Origin: Ceratopteris richardii | Taxonomy: Eukaryota; Streptophyta; Polypodiopsida; Polypodiales; Pteridaceae | Assembly (NCBI GenBank): GCA_020310875.1 | Contig: CM035427.1 | Location: 96,520,094 to 96,584,093 of the forward strand | Length of the DNA: 64,000 bases | Reading direction: 5' to 3' | Part shown: piece by piece, positions 1-38,344 of the stretch | How the letters are laid out: each line of letters begins with the position of its first letter | Position numbering within the stretch: the first letter of the stretch is position 1 | Translations under genes and position numbers: made by a program | Notes under the pieces: generated by a model | Database searches by the model: none | What the model saw: the letters and a program-made list of their open reading frames with translations, nothing else | Told to the model about the DNA's origin: nothing

Positions 1-2
1 AT

Positions 3-1292
3 GATGATAAGGTGGAAGTGTGCCTTCATGGTTTAGGAGCTGCATATAAGCAGTTCAGAACTTCTATACAGACTAGGGAAAACATTCCGAATTTTGCTGA
101 TTTGGTATCTATGCTGATTATTAAAGAAAACAATCTTGGTGAGGATTCAAACTCCCAAGGAAAGCCCAGTTCTGAGCAGGTATTCTGCTCTGGCAGAGGA
201 AGAGGCAGAGGTAAAGGTTTTGGAAGTGGAAGAGGAAACAATAACCAAGACCAAGGTCAACAACAGAATCATGCAGGAGGAAGAGGACAGTCTCGAGGCA
301 GGGGGAGTCAAAGAGGTCGCAGAAATTTCCAAAGAAATGATTCAGGTAATGATAGTAAAGGATGTTGGAATTGTGGTAAACCTAGACACTTTGAACGTGA
401 TTGCAGGTTGAAGAATCAAAATAACAGAAGGCAGCAAAACAACTATGCATCCACAAGTGCAGATGATTCTGAGAAGTTGTTGATGGTTCAACATCACATG
501 ATGAATACGATGTCTACTGGTGTTTCAAAATCGAATGATAATGTCTGGTATGTTGATTCAGGTGCTTCAAATCACATGACCAGTCATGCAGAATGGTTTA
601 GTAGTTTGCAGAAAATGCCAGTTCCTGGACATGTTGAAACAGGTGATGATACATCACATCCTATTGAGCATACAGGAAACATAGCATTGTCTATGGAGGA
701 CGGGAAGGTAAAAGATCTCGCTGATGTGTTGCATGTTCCAAATATAACAAAGAATCTGGTTTCTGTTGGACAAATGGTTGACCAGGGATTACAAGTCAGG
801 TTCAATGCTGATGGATTATATGTAGAAGAGTACAAGCACGATGGACGATTGGTTGCCAAAGGAAACAAAGTGGGTAGGATGTTCACCTTAAATGTGAAGA
901 TTCCTGAAATGAATGCTGCCATGTTTGCAAAAGGTGCAGGAGTTATTGCAGATATAGAGATATGGCACAAACGGATTGGACATGCAAACTTGCAAAGGCT
1001 GAAACTGATGCAGTCAAAGGAGATTGTCCATGGACTACCAAATTTCAAAGTTGCAGAAATGCAAAAGGTATGTGCAGCATGTCAATTTGGTAAACAGTCA
1101 AGAGCATCATTTCCACATGACAAGCATGTTAGTGAGAATGTACTAGAAGTAGTACATACAGATGTTTGGGGTCCAGCAAAGACCACATCTATGGGTGGTT
1201 GCAGGTTTTATGTTACTTTGATTGATGACCATACACGCAAAGTATGGGTATATTTCATGAAAGAGAAGAGCGAGGTGTCTACTCACTTCTAG
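3..1292 (+). CDS. gag-pol: Copia A gag C-terminus, protease, integrase N-terminal part
   Basis: The reading frame is open from base 3, so the apparent start at codon 12 is only a window-edge effect. In order it has an Arg/Gly/Gln-rich basic segment, a CCHC zinc knuckle (CWNCGKPRHFERDC, about 369-410) that binds genomic RNA, a retropepsin active site DSGASNHM (about 556-579), the GAG-pre-integrase zinc-binding segment with WHKRIGHAN and CAACQFGKQSR, and the first catalytic Asp of the integrase core (HTDVWGPAK). The frame ends at TAG 1290-1292 and continues in the same frame after it. The copy at 35834-41338 has CAG at this site, so the stop is a mutation and not a real terminus. Confidence 0.9.
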   Translation, partial: DDKVEVCLHGLGAAYKQFRTSIQTRENIPNFADLVSMLIIKENNLGEDSNSQGKPSSEQVFCSGRGRGRGKGFGSGRGNNNQDQGQQQNHAGGRGQSRGRGSQRGRRNFQRNDSGNDSKGCWNCGKPRHFERDCRLKNQNNRRQQNNYASTSADDSEKLLMVQHHMMNTMSTGVSKSNDNVWYVDSGASNHMTSHAEWFSSLQKMPVPGHVETGDDTSHPIEHTGNIALSMEDGKVKDLADVLHVPNITKNLVSVGQMVDQGLQVRFNADGLYVEEYKHDGRLVAKGNKVGRMFTLNVKIPEMNAAMFAKGAGVIADIEIWHKRIGHANLQRLKLMQSKEIVHGLPNFKVAEMQKVCAACQFGKQSRASFPHDKHVSENVLEVVHTDVWGPAKTTSMGGCRFYVTLIDDHTRKVWVYFMKEKSEVSTHF

Positions 1293-3878
1293 AATTTTGA
1301 AGTTATGGTGGAAAAGCAGACAGGGAAGTACATTCAGACATTAAGATCAGATGGAGGAGGTGAATACATGTCAAATGAGTTCAGTAGTTTTCTAAAAAAT
1401 CATGGAATTCGGCGTCAGTTTTCATGCAGGTACACACCACAACAGAATGGTGTTGCTGAATGCAAAAACAGACATATTGCAGAAATAGCAAGAGCCTTAA
1501 TGGCTGAGAAGAATATGCCTCATTGTTATTGGGCAGAAGCTGTGCATACTGCTGTATACATCATGAACAGAACGTCGACTGCTGCTGTACATCAAGTTAC
1601 ACCTGAAGAGAAGTTTATAGGTAAAAAGCCAAACTTATCACATCTGAAAGTTTTTTGTTGTATTGCATATGTACATGTCCCAGATGAATTGAGGACAAAG
1701 CTTGATCCAAAAGCAGAAAAGTGTGTCTTCATTGGATACTCCCTTGAGCAAAAGGGATATAAATGTTATAACCCACTCACACGACAGGTAAAGGTGAGCA
1801 GAGATGTGGTATTTGATGAAATGTCAAGCTTCTATGCAGATGCCAAAGTAGGACTGAGTCTTGAACCAAATGACAAAGAAAATGCTGAAAAATCAAGTGC
1901 AGAATCGCAGGTCTTGAGTGGACCTCATGCATCACCAAGCAATAGTTCCAACTCAAATCCATGGAGTGGAAGATTACGTGGGAATTTCAGTCCAGCAAAT
2001 TCATCAAATACATCCAAGAAAGGTAAAGAAGAGCTTTCTGCTGGTCATAAAACATGTGCAGCTTTTGAAGACGTTGATGGAGATTCAAGCGGTTCAGAAA
2101 AGAGTCTTGATGAGGAACTTGGATTGCCCTCTGTGAAGACTCCAGGAGTAAGAAGGGCACATGCAGATGATACAAGGAGAAGTGACCCAGGACCAAGAAG
2201 GTCTAGGAGGATGCGTAATTCAGTGCAACGATTGACATATGATAGTTACATGGCTCGCCATTGTGCCTACATGACAAAGGTAATACAAGATGCTGAACCT
2301 TCTTGTTTTGAAGATGCAATTGCTAATGCAGATTGGGAAAAAGCTATGGATGAGGAGATGTCTGCACTTTATGGAAATGATACATGGAAGCTGGTTCCAT
2401 TGCCACAAGGAAAGAAACCCATAGGCTGCAAATGGGTTTACAAGGTAAAGCATAATGCTGATGGTAGCATAAGCAGGTATAAAGCACGATTGGTAGCTAA
2501 AGGTTATGCACAAACATATGGCATTGATTATGAGGAAACATTCAGCCCTATAGCTAAAATGTCTACTATCAGAACACTTGTTGCATTAGCTACAACAAAA
2601 GGATGGACTTTACATCAGATGGATGTGAAGAATGCTTTCCTACATGGTGAGTTACAGGAAGAAGTATATATGGACCAGCCACAAGGATATGAAGATTCAA
2701 AGCATCCAGAATATGTTTGCAGGTTGCAAAAGGCTTTGTATGGGCTGAAGCAGGCTCCGCGTGCATGGCATGCAAGGATTGCTGATTACTTAACTAGCAT
2801 CGGGTTTTCTATGTGTGATGCAAATCACTCACTATATGCAAGGAAGGCTGATGATGGCATCACTATTGTGGCTATTTATGTTGATGACCTGATTGTAGGT
2901 GGTGATAATGAAGAAAGCATCAAAGAGGTAAAGAAACTTCTTATGCAGGAATTCGACATGAAAGATCTTGGTGTGCTACACTATTTCTTGGGCATTGAGT
3001 TTATACATACAGAAACAGGTATATGGATGTCGCAAAGGCAATATGCCTTGAATATGCTGGAAAAGTATGGTATGGACGATTGTAAGCCAATTTCTATGCC
3101 TTTAGATCAGAATTTGAAATTGGATACTACATCAGGTGAAGCATTGGAAAATGCTACTATGTACAAGAAAATTGTGGGAAGTCTTATATATCTTACAATT
3201 ACAAGGCCTGATTTAAGCTACACTGTTGGACTTGAAAGTCACTTTATGCAGGTTCCCAAGAAGCCACATTTGGATGCTCTGAGGCGCACTCTACGTTATG
3301 TGAGTGCTACTTTGGATTATGCATTGTTTTATGAAGGTGGTGTAGATTTGCAGGTTCATGGATACACCGATGCAGATTGGGCTGGTAGTACTCTAGATAG
3401 AAGATCTACTAGTGGCTTTCTTTTCTCACTTGGAGGTGCAGCTATTACATGGAGCAGTAAGAAGCAACCCACTGTTGCTTTGTCGAGTACACAGGCTGAG
3501 TATAGAGGTGCTGCAATGGCAGCATGTGAGGCATCATGGCTGGATATGTTACTTGCAGATTTAGGTGTGGAAGTGCAAAAGCCTATCACTATCTATTGTG
3601 ATAATCTTAGCAGCATACAATTAGCACGGAACCCTGTTTTCCATGCTAGAACAAAGCATATTGAGGTACATTATCACTTCATCAGAGAGAAGGTATTAGC
3701 AGGTGATATTGATCTTGTTTATGTGAGAACAGATGAACAGGTTGCTGATATTTTCACCAAAGCACTTGGAGCTGAGAAGTTGAAGAAGTTTTGGGAGATG
3801 CTTAGATTACAGGATATGGCGTTGAGCTTGAGGGGGAGTGTTGAGATATCAAGCTCAACATGTGATGATCCAAGATGA
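1293..3878 (+). CDS. pol: Copia A integrase core, reverse transcriptase and RNase H
   Basis: This is the same frame as the preceding segment. It holds the rest of the integrase core (RSDGGGEYMS with the second Asp; NGVAECKN with the catalytic Glu), a Ser-rich linker, the RVT_2 reverse transcriptase with the YVDD catalytic motif (near 2876-2887), and RNase H with TDADWAGS, STQAEYRGA and VADIFTKALG. After the catalytic Glu the residue is Cys where copy B has Arg (TGC against CGC), a C-to-T change at CpG. Length and motif order match a complete copia pol C-terminal half. The product would reverse-transcribe and integrate the element, but the upstream amber stop prevents full-length synthesis. 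Confidence 0.92.
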   Translation, partial: NFEVMVEKQTGKYIQTLRSDGGGEYMSNEFSSFLKNHGIRRQFSCRYTPQQNGVAECKNRHIAEIARALMAEKNMPHCYWAEAVHTAVYIMNRTSTAAVHQVTPEEKFIGKKPNLSHLKVFCCIAYVHVPDELRTKLDPKAEKCVFIGYSLEQKGYKCYNPLTRQVKVSRDVVFDEMSSFYADAKVGLSLEPNDKENAEKSSAESQVLSGPHASPSNSSNSNPWSGRLRGNFSPANSSNTSKKGKEELSAGHKTCAAFEDVDGDSSGSEKSLDEELGLPSVKTPGVRRAHADDTRRSDPGPRRSRRMRNSVQRLTYDSYMARHCAYMTKVIQDAEPSCFEDAIANADWEKAMDEEMSALYGNDTWKLVPLPQGKKPIGCKWVYKVKHNADGSISRYKARLVAKGYAQTYGIDYEETFSPIAKMSTIRTLVALATTKGWTLHQMDVKNAFLHGELQEEVYMDQPQGYEDSKHPEYVCRLQKALYGLKQAPRAWHARIADYLTSIGFSMCDANHSLYARKADDGITIVAIYVDDLIVGGDNEESIKEVKKLLMQEFDMKDLGVLHYFLGIEFIHTETGIWMSQRQYALNMLEKYGMDDCKPISMPLDQNLKLDTTSGEALENATMYKKIVGSLIYLTITRPDLSYTVGLESHFMQVPKKPHLDALRRTLRYVSATLDYALFYEGGVDLQVHGYTDADWAGSTLDRRSTSGFLFSLGGAAITWSSKKQPTVALSSTQAEYRGAAMAACEASWLDMLLADLGVEVQKPITIYCDNLSSIQLARNPVFHARTKHIEVHYHFIREKVLAGDIDLVYVRTDEQVADIFTKALGAEKLKKFWEMLRLQDMALSLRGSVEISSSTCDDPR
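3830..3838 (+). other. Polypurine tract of copia A
   Basis: GAGGGGGAG lies immediately before the 3' LTR, the usual place of the plus-strand primer. Copy B has the matching tract in reverse orientation directly after its LTR at 36209. Confidence 0.85.
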
Positions 3879-4223
3879 CACGTACCAATTTTTCGTTTCT
3901 CTGACATGTATAGTGGTCACGCCGGTATATGTCAGGGATACTTCATTGAGCTTTATTAGATTTATCTACCGAGAGTGATGGCACATTTGTTTCTTGCCAG
4001 CTCACTCATTCGCGGACATTAGGTTTTTCCTTATGTACTGATCTTTATATATTGCACATGTTGTATTCTTGTTTTTAGGTTATTCTTGTACATTCCTTTT
4101 ATGTAATAGAAGAAGAAGAAGAAGAAGATCATTTTTCCTTTGCCTCAATCTTTGTGTGTGTGCTTCTCCTTGAGAGTGAGAGTGTGTGTGTGAGCTCTCT
4201 TCCTTATCTCCTTCCTCGTGACA
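3839..4223 (+). repeat. 3' LTR of copia A
   Basis: The repeat starts TGTTGAGATATC and ends CTCGTGACA (TG...CA) and is 385 bp. It matches both LTRs of copy B (35834-36209 and 40956-41338) in reverse orientation. A TATA-like TTTATATATTG lies near 4043-4053, followed by an AGA/GAA trinucleotide run near 4110-4128 whose length differs between LTR copies. Confidence 0.93.
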
Positions 4224-6240
4224 ATACACACACATAAACACATACACACTCATAGATACACACACATACACATAGACACACACACATACACACACATATA
4301 CACACACATGCACACAGAGACACATACACACATACACATGCATACACACACATACACATGCATACACACATACAGACGCATATACACACACATACACACA
4401 TACACACACATATATGCATACACACACACACATAGAGAGAGACGTACACACATAAACACATACATGCATACATATGCATACATAATGCATATGCATATGC
4501 ATACAATGTACATACATACTTACATGCATACATAATGCACATGCATAGATACATACACATACACACAGACACATACACACATAGACACATACACACACAT
4601 AAACACATACATACTCATAGATACACACACATACACATAGACACACACACATACACATAGACACACACACATACACACACATACACACACATACACACAT
4701 AATGATGCATTCACACACATACACATGCATACACACATATAGACACATGTACACACACATTGACACACATAGAGAGACATACACACACACACATACATGC
4801 GTACATATTGCATATGCATATGCATACATACATACTTAAATGCATACATAATGCACATGCTTATATACACATACATAATGCATACACACACATATGCATA
4901 CATAATGCATACACACACATACACATATGAATACATAATGCATATGCATATGCATACATACATACTTACATGCATACATAATTCACATGCTTACATACAC
5001 ATACATAATGCCTACACACATATGCATACATAATGCATACACACACATACACACATATGCATACATACATGCACACACATACACACATAGACACATACAC
5101 ACACATAGACACATACACACACATAAACACATACACACTCATAGACGCATAGCGACACATACACATAGACACATACACATACACACACATATATACACAC
5201 ACACACAAACATACACACAAAGACATATACACACATAATGATGCATTTACACACATACATATGCATACACACACATATGCATACATACATGCATACACAT
5301 ACACACATAGACACATACACACACATAGATACATACATACACATAAACACATACACACTCATAGACACACACACATACACATAGACACACACACACACAT
5401 ACACACATAGACACATACACACATAATGATGCATACACACATACACATGCATACATACATGCATACACATACACACATAGACACATACACACACATAGAT
5501 ACATACATACACATAAACACATACAGACTCATAGACACACACACATACACATAGACACACACACACAAACACACATACACACATAAGAATGCATATACAC
5601 ACATACACATGCATACACACATACAAACACATATACACACACATACACACATATATGCATACATACACACATATATGCATACACACACATAGAGAGACAT
5701 ATATGCATACACACATATATGCATACACACACATACATACATACATACATACATACACATAAACACATACACACTCATAGACACACACACATACACATAG
5801 ACACACACACACACAAACACACATAGACAATTACACACATAATGATGCATACACACACATACACATGCATACACACATACAAACACATATACACACACAC
5901 ACATACACACATATATGCATACATACACACATATATGCATACAAACACATAGAGAGACATACTCACACATACACATACATGCATATATATACAGACATAA
6001 TGCATATGCATATGCATACATACATACATACATACATGCATACATACACACACATATACACATACATACACACACATACACACATAGACACATACACACA
6101 TAATGATGCATACACACACATACATCTGCATACACACATACACACACATACACGCACATACATACACACACATGCATACATACACATACTTAATGCATAC
6201 ACACTTACATATGTACACGTATATATATTGATTTCTAACC
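4224..6240. repeat. About 2 kb CA/CATA microsatellite block
   Basis: The strand is almost entirely ACACACATA, CATACATG and ATGCATATGCAT words. Segments about 100-400 bp long with short islands such as CATAATGATGCAT recur along the block, so it grew by larger tandem duplications as well as slippage. Long open frames here (Met/Cys/Val/Tyr on one strand, His/Thr/Tyr on the other) are by-products of the repeat. No gene is seen. It adjoins the copia A LTR on the left and the first coding exon of the CACTA second gene on the right. Confidence 0.93.
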
Positions 6241-6264
6241 ATTTTGTTTTATATGTTAGGTATT

Positions 6265-33693
<27,429 letters not shown>

Positions 33694-33866
33694 GATTTTA
33701 GTTGATTATGACCTTGGATTATATGTATTTACATTGATATATATATATATATATATATATATTATCTATATATTTTTCATTTTAGTTATGTTTTGAATTG
33801 TGTGTATGGTATTAAGTAATGAAGAGTTTTGTTCTATTGATTGTTATTATTGTTTATATTAAGGAT

Positions 33867-34785
33867 GTGTTTTAATACTTTAATTATATAATTCATTCAT
33901 ATGTGTGTATCTAAGTGTATATGTATGTATGTGCATGTGTATGTGTGTATATATGTATGTATGTGCATGTGCATGTGTAAGTGTATATGTGTGTATGAGT
34001 ATGTGCATGTGCATGTGCATGTGCATGTGCATGAGTATGTGTATATGTAGGTCTGTGCATGTGTGTGTGCATGTGTATATGTGTTTTAATACTTTAATTA
34101 TATAATTCATTCATATATGTGTACCTAAGTGTATATGTATGTGTGTGTATATGTATGTATGTGCATGTGTATGTATGTGCATGTGTATGTGTGTATATGT
34201 ATGTATGTGCATGTGCATGTATAAGTGTATATGTGTGTATGAGTATGTGCATATGCATGTGTATGTATGTGTATATGTATATGCATGTATATGTATAACT
34301 CTATGTGTATATGTGTGTATGTGCATGTATATGTGTATATGTAGGTATGAGCATGTGTGTGTGCATGTGTATATGTGTTTTAATACTTTAATTATATAAT
34401 TCATTCATATGTGTGTACTTAAGTGTATATGTATGTGTGTGTATATGTATATATGTGCATGTGTATGTGTGTGTATATGTATGTATGTGCATGTGCATGT
34501 ATAAGTGTATATGTGTGTATGAGTATGTGCATGTGCATGTGTATGTGTGTGTATATGTATATGCATGTATATGTATAACTCTATGTGTATGTGTGTGTAT
34601 GTGCATGTATATGTGTATATGTAGGTATGTGCATGTGTGTGTGCATGTGTATGTGTGTTTTAATACTTTAATTATATAATTCATTCATATGTGTGTACCT
34701 AAGTGTATATGTATGTGTGTGTATATGTATGTATGTGCATGTATATGTGTGTGTATATGTATGTATGTGCATGTACATGAATTGT
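33867..34785. repeat. Four tandem units of 214-294 bp built on GTAT microsatellite
   Basis: Each unit starts GTGTTTTAATACTTTAATT followed by ATATAATTCATTCAT, at 33867, 34081, 34375 and 34655. The rest of each unit is TGTATG/TGCATG microsatellite with shared variants such as ATAACTCTATGTG in units 2 and 3. Three near-identical minus-strand frames beginning MNYIIKVLKH are by-products. It lies between the last exon of the second gene and the CACTA end. Confidence 0.9.
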
Positions 34786-34833
34786 TAGCCATACGTTTTG
34801 CTTGGTTAGCTTCTTGAATAACCTGCAATAAAG

Positions 34834-34842
34834 AGAGAAAGA

Positions 34843-34875
<33 letters not shown>

Positions 34876-34892
34876 TAAAGAGAGAGAGAGAG
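34834..34892. repeat. (AG)n microsatellite
   Basis: GAGAGA dinucleotides with a few interruptions near the start of the CACTA subterminal region. Confidence 0.9.
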
Positions 34893-34969
34893 AACTCAAA
34901 GAGGGAAAGATGTAGAAATAGAGAAACAGAGACAGAGGGAGACAGTAAGAGAGAGCTTAGGCAAAACAA

Positions 34970-35395
34970 CAATTCTGCATATACTTGCTTTAGCTCGTAA
35001 GCGCAACGCAATTGCGAACGTTGGAGAGCTCTTCGATCGGATGCGTGAAAATGCCGATTGAAGAGCCTCCAACGCTTTAATTTTTGTCCGTCAATAGACT
35101 GTCGTGTAAGCAATGTTGTTCGTCGTCGCATAAGCAACATCTTTTTAGCATCGCTTATGTGATGGTAATGATCGTCACTTATGCCACGCAGAAAAGCATC
35201 GCTTATGGGACGCTCTTAAATAGCATTGCGTTAACGATGCTGTATGGGAGCGTCACAGTCCTGTCGTGCCACAAGTCGCAAAAACCGTCATTTACTCCAT
35301 CGTTTAATCAACCGTCCGCGTGCGACGCTAATTACGATGCATGTTGCAATTTTATAGTGACAAAATTCTATCGCCTTAACCATCGCTATACGCCC
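34970..35395 (+). repeat. CACTA subterminal repeat region
   Basis: GC-richer than its surroundings and full of related words in both orientations: GCATCGCTTATG near 35150 and 35197, CGCATAAGCAAC near 35126, CGTCACTTATGCC near 35172, and AACGATGC, TACGATGC. Short, repeated motifs in both orientations close to the end are typical of CACTA termini, where transposase-associated proteins bind. A near-perfect hairpin (35019-35040 with 35054-35074) lies at its inner edge. Confidence 0.75.
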
Positions 35396-35410
35396 ATATT
35401 CCTTGTAGTG
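35396..35410 (+). repeat. Right terminal inverted repeat of the CACTA element
   Basis: ATATTCCTTGTAGTG ends in TAGTG, so the inverse reads CACTACAAGGAATAT, which is the CACTA-superfamily terminus. The next three bases TGT would be the target duplication, but the left end is not in view. Confidence 0.85.
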
Positions 35411-35833
35411 TGTGATTGTGGTGAATAAATGTAGTGTGGATGTTGGGAGGGGACTCGATGAGAAGGTTCAGACATGGGCTTGAAACATTCTAGAGAGGAA
35501 GTCATGGGGAGGTTGAAGGACTAATGGTATGGGGGGTGGGAAATGCAAGCATGGTGGTGGAAAGGTCATAAAGGGAGATCGGGTGACCACGAATCTGAGG
35601 AATGTGCATCTATTATCAGGATGGCCGATGATTGAGTCGTGGAGGCTGGTTGTCCTATGGCTGTCTCCATGAGAGATTCGGTTGTGATGGTGGTGGCCTG
35701 ATAGATAGGATTGCTAAAGGAGGAGAACAAGGTTGAACTAGAGGTGGGATTGTGGAAGATGAAGTTTTGCTCTATGGGTTGGGTAGTCAAGGTGGTGTCT
35801 TCAGCTTCTGTTCGAGGAGGTGATGGTGGGAGT
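35411..35833. other. Unassigned flank between CACTA terminus and copia B
   Basis: About 420 bp without a clear gene. The minus strand has a Ser/Thr/Pro-rich frame of 74 codons without known motifs. Together with 41339-41640 it seems to be the DNA into which copia B inserted. Confidence 0.45.
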
Positions 35834-36209
35834 TGTCACGAGGAAGGAGATAAGGAAGAGAGCTCACACACACACTCTCACTCTCAAGGAGAATCACACA
35901 CACAGATTGAGGCAAGGAAGAATGATCTTCTTCTTCTTCTATTACATAAAAGGAATGTACAAGAATGACCTAAAAACAAGAATACAACAAGTGCAATATA
36001 TAAAGATCAGTACATAAGGAAAAACCTAATGTCCGCGAATGAGTGAGCTGGCAAGAAACAAATGTGCCATCACTCTCGGTAGATAAATCTAATAAAGCTC
36101 AATGAAGTATCCCTGACATATATCGGCATGACCACTATACATGTCAGAGAAACGAAAAACTGGTACGTGTCATCCTAGATCATCACATGTTGAGCTTGAT
36201 ATCTCAACA
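35834..36209 (-). repeat. 3' LTR of copia B
   Basis: On the plus strand it starts TGTCACGAGG and ends ATCTCAACA, 376 bp, homologous to 40956-41338 and, in reverse, to 3839-4223. The polypurine tract CTCCCCC-type complement (TTCCCCCTCAAG) follows at 36210. Confidence 0.93.
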
Positions 36210-36307
36210 TTCCCCCTCAAGCTCAACGCCATATCCTGTAATCCAAGCATCTCTCGAAACTTCTTTAACTTCTCAGCTCCAAGTGCTTTGGTGAAAATAT
36301 CAGCAAC

Positions 36308-38344
36308 CTACTCATCTGTTCTCACATAAACAAGATCGATATCACCTGCTAATACCTTCTCTCTGATGAAGTGATAATGTACCTCGATATGCTTTGTTCT
36401 AGCATGGAAAACAGGGTTCCGTGCTAATTGTATGCTACAAAGATTATCACAATAGATAGTGATAGGCTTTTGCACTTCCACACCTAAATCTGCAAGTAGC
36501 ATCTCCAGCCATGATGCCTCACATGCTGCCATTGCAACACCTCTATACTCAGCCTCTGTACTCGACAAAGCAACAGTGGGTTGCTTCTTGCTGCTCCATG
36601 TAACAGTTGCACCTCCAAGTGAGAAAAGAAAGCCACTAGTAGATCTTCTATTTGGAGTACTACCAGCCCAATCTACATCAGTGTATCCATGAACCTGCAA
36701 CTCCACACCAGCTTCATAAAACAATGCATAATCCAAAGTAGCACTCACATAACGTAGAGTGCACCTTAGAGCATCCAAATGTGGCTTCCTGGGAACCTGC
36801 ATAAACTGACTTTCAAGTCCAACAGTATAACTTAGATCAGGCCTTGTAATTGTGAGATATATAAGACTTCCCACAATTTTCTTGTACATAGTAGCATTTT
36901 CCAATGCTTCACCTGATGTAGCATCCAACTTTAAATTCTGATCTAATGGCATAGAGATTGGCTTACAATCAGCCATACCATACTTTTGCAGCATAAAGGC
37001 ATATTGCCTTTGCGACATCCATATACCTGTTTCTGTATGTATAAACTCAATGCCCAAGAAATAGCGCAGCACACCAAGATCTTTCATGTCAAATTCTTGC
37101 ATAAGAAGTTGCTTTACCTCTTTGATGCTTCCTTCATTATCGCCACCGACAATCAGATCATCAACATAAATAGCCACAATAGTGATGCCATCATCAGCCT
37201 TCCTTGCATATAATGAGTGATCTGCATCACACATAGAAAACCCAATGCTGGTTAAGTAATCAGCAATCCTTGCATGCCATGCACGAGGGGCTTGCTTCAG
37301 CCCATACAAAGCCTTTTGCAACCTGCATACATATTCTGGATGCTTTGAATCTTCATATCCTTGTGGCTCGTCCATATATACTTCTTCCTGTAACTCACCA
37401 TGTAGGAAAGCATTCTTCACATCCATCTGATGCAAAGTCCATCCTTTTGTTGTAGCTAATGCATCAAGTGTTCTGACAGTAGACATTTTAGCTCCAGGGC
37501 TGAATGTTTCTTCATACTCAATGCCATATGTCTGTGCATAACCTTTAGCTACCAATCGTGCTTTATACCTACTTATGCTACCATCAGCATTATGCTTTAC
37601 CTTGTAAACCCATTTGCAGCCTATGGGTTTCTTTCCTTGTGGCAATGGAACCAGCTTCCATGTATCATTTCCATAAAGTGCAGCCATCTCCTCATCCATA
37701 GCTTTTTCCCAATCTGCATTACCAATTGCATCTTCAAAACAAGAAGGTTCAACATCTTGTATTACCTTTGTCATGTAGGCACAATGGCGAGCCATGTAAC
37801 TATCATATGTCAATCGTTGCACTGAGTTACGCATCCTCCCAGATCTTCTTGGTCCTGGGTCACTTCTTCTTGTATCATCTGCATGTGCCCTTCTTACTCC
37901 TAGAGTCTTCACAGAGGGCAATCCAAGTTCCTCATCAAGACTCTTTTCTGAACCACTTGAATCTCCATCAACATCTTCAAAACCTGCACCTGTTTTACTA
38001 CCAGCAAAAAGATTTTCTTTACCTTTCTTGGATGCATTTGATGAATTTGCTGGACTGAAATTTCCATGCAATCTTCCACTCCATGGATTTGAGTTGGAAC
38101 TATTGCTTGGTGATGCATCCGGTCCACTCAAAACTTGAGATTCTGCACTTGATTTTTCAGCATTTTCTTCGTCATTTGGTTCAAGACTCAGTCCTTCTTT
38201 GGGATCTGCATAGAAGCTTGACATTTCATCAAATACCACATCTTTGCTCACCTTCACCTGTCGTATGAGTGGGTTTTTAACATTTGTACCCCTTTTGCTC
38301 AAGGGAGTATCCAATGAAGACACATTTTTCTGCTTTCGGATCAA
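36308..38344 (-). CDS. pol: Copia B reverse transcriptase and RNase H (with linker)
   Basis: The real coding part starts near 38275, where one extra base relative to element A shifts the frame; the first 20 or so codons of this open frame are out of frame. It carries the Ser-rich linker, RVT_2 with YVDD (near 37155), and RNase H with TDVDWAGS and STEAEYRG. Compared with A, one codon is missing in the RQYA...MLQKYG segment. It ends in TAG 36308-36310, where A has CAG (3738-3740), so VADIFTKAL-type C-terminal residues are lost. Confidence 0.9.
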   Translation of the reverse strand: MIRKQKNVSSLDTPLSKRGTNVKNPLIRQVKVSKDVVFDEMSSFYADPKEGLSLEPNDEENAEKSSAESQVLSGPDASPSNSSNSNPWSGRLHGNFSPANSSNASKKGKENLFAGSKTGAGFEDVDGDSSGSEKSLDEELGLPSVKTLGVRRAHADDTRRSDPGPRRSGRMRNSVQRLTYDSYMARHCAYMTKVIQDVEPSCFEDAIGNADWEKAMDEEMAALYGNDTWKLVPLPQGKKPIGCKWVYKVKHNADGSISRYKARLVAKGYAQTYGIEYEETFSPGAKMSTVRTLDALATTKGWTLHQMDVKNAFLHGELQEEVYMDEPQGYEDSKHPEYVCRLQKALYGLKQAPRAWHARIADYLTSIGFSMCDADHSLYARKADDGITIVAIYVDDLIVGGDNEGSIKEVKQLLMQEFDMKDLGVLRYFLGIEFIHTETGIWMSQRQYAFMLQKYGMADCKPISMPLDQNLKLDATSGEALENATMYKKIVGSLIYLTITRPDLSYTVGLESQFMQVPRKPHLDALRCTLRYVSATLDYALFYEAGVELQVHGYTDVDWAGSTPNRRSTSGFLFSLGGATVTWSSKKQPTVALSSTEAEYRGVAMAACEASWLEMLLADLGVEVQKPITIYCDNLCSIQLARNPVFHARTKHIEVHYHFIREKVLAGDIDLVYVRTDE

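Larger units (their letters stand above)
1..4223 (+). mobile_element. Ty1/copia LTR retrotransposon A (5' end outside window)
   Basis: The window opens inside gag, then runs in order through CCHC zinc knuckle, protease, integrase, reverse transcriptase, RNase H, polypurine tract and 3' LTR, the order of Ty1/copia elements. The domain order and a same-family copy at 35834-41338 make the assignment firm. One in-frame TAG (1290-1292) breaks the polyprotein in integrase. The 3' LTR ends at 4223 and is followed directly by CA-repeat DNA. The 5' LTR, primer-binding site and gag N-terminus lie before position 1, so the left target duplication cannot be checked. Confidence 0.95.

Noticed and set aside
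1290..1292. Programmed stop readthrough in copia A integrase
   Set aside because: Copy B has CAG here, and the stop lies inside the conserved core, not at a gene border, so it is a mutation.
4080..6240. Long open frames rich in Cys, Val, Tyr and Met (minus) or His, Thr and Tyr (plus)
   Set aside because: They are translations of CA/CATA repeats, open in several frames at once because the repeat words lack stops. There is no start context, domain or conservation of one frame.
33880..34684. Three similar minus-strand frames starting MNYIIKVLKH
   Set aside because: They are by-products of the tandem 214-294-bp repeat and are mostly microsatellite.
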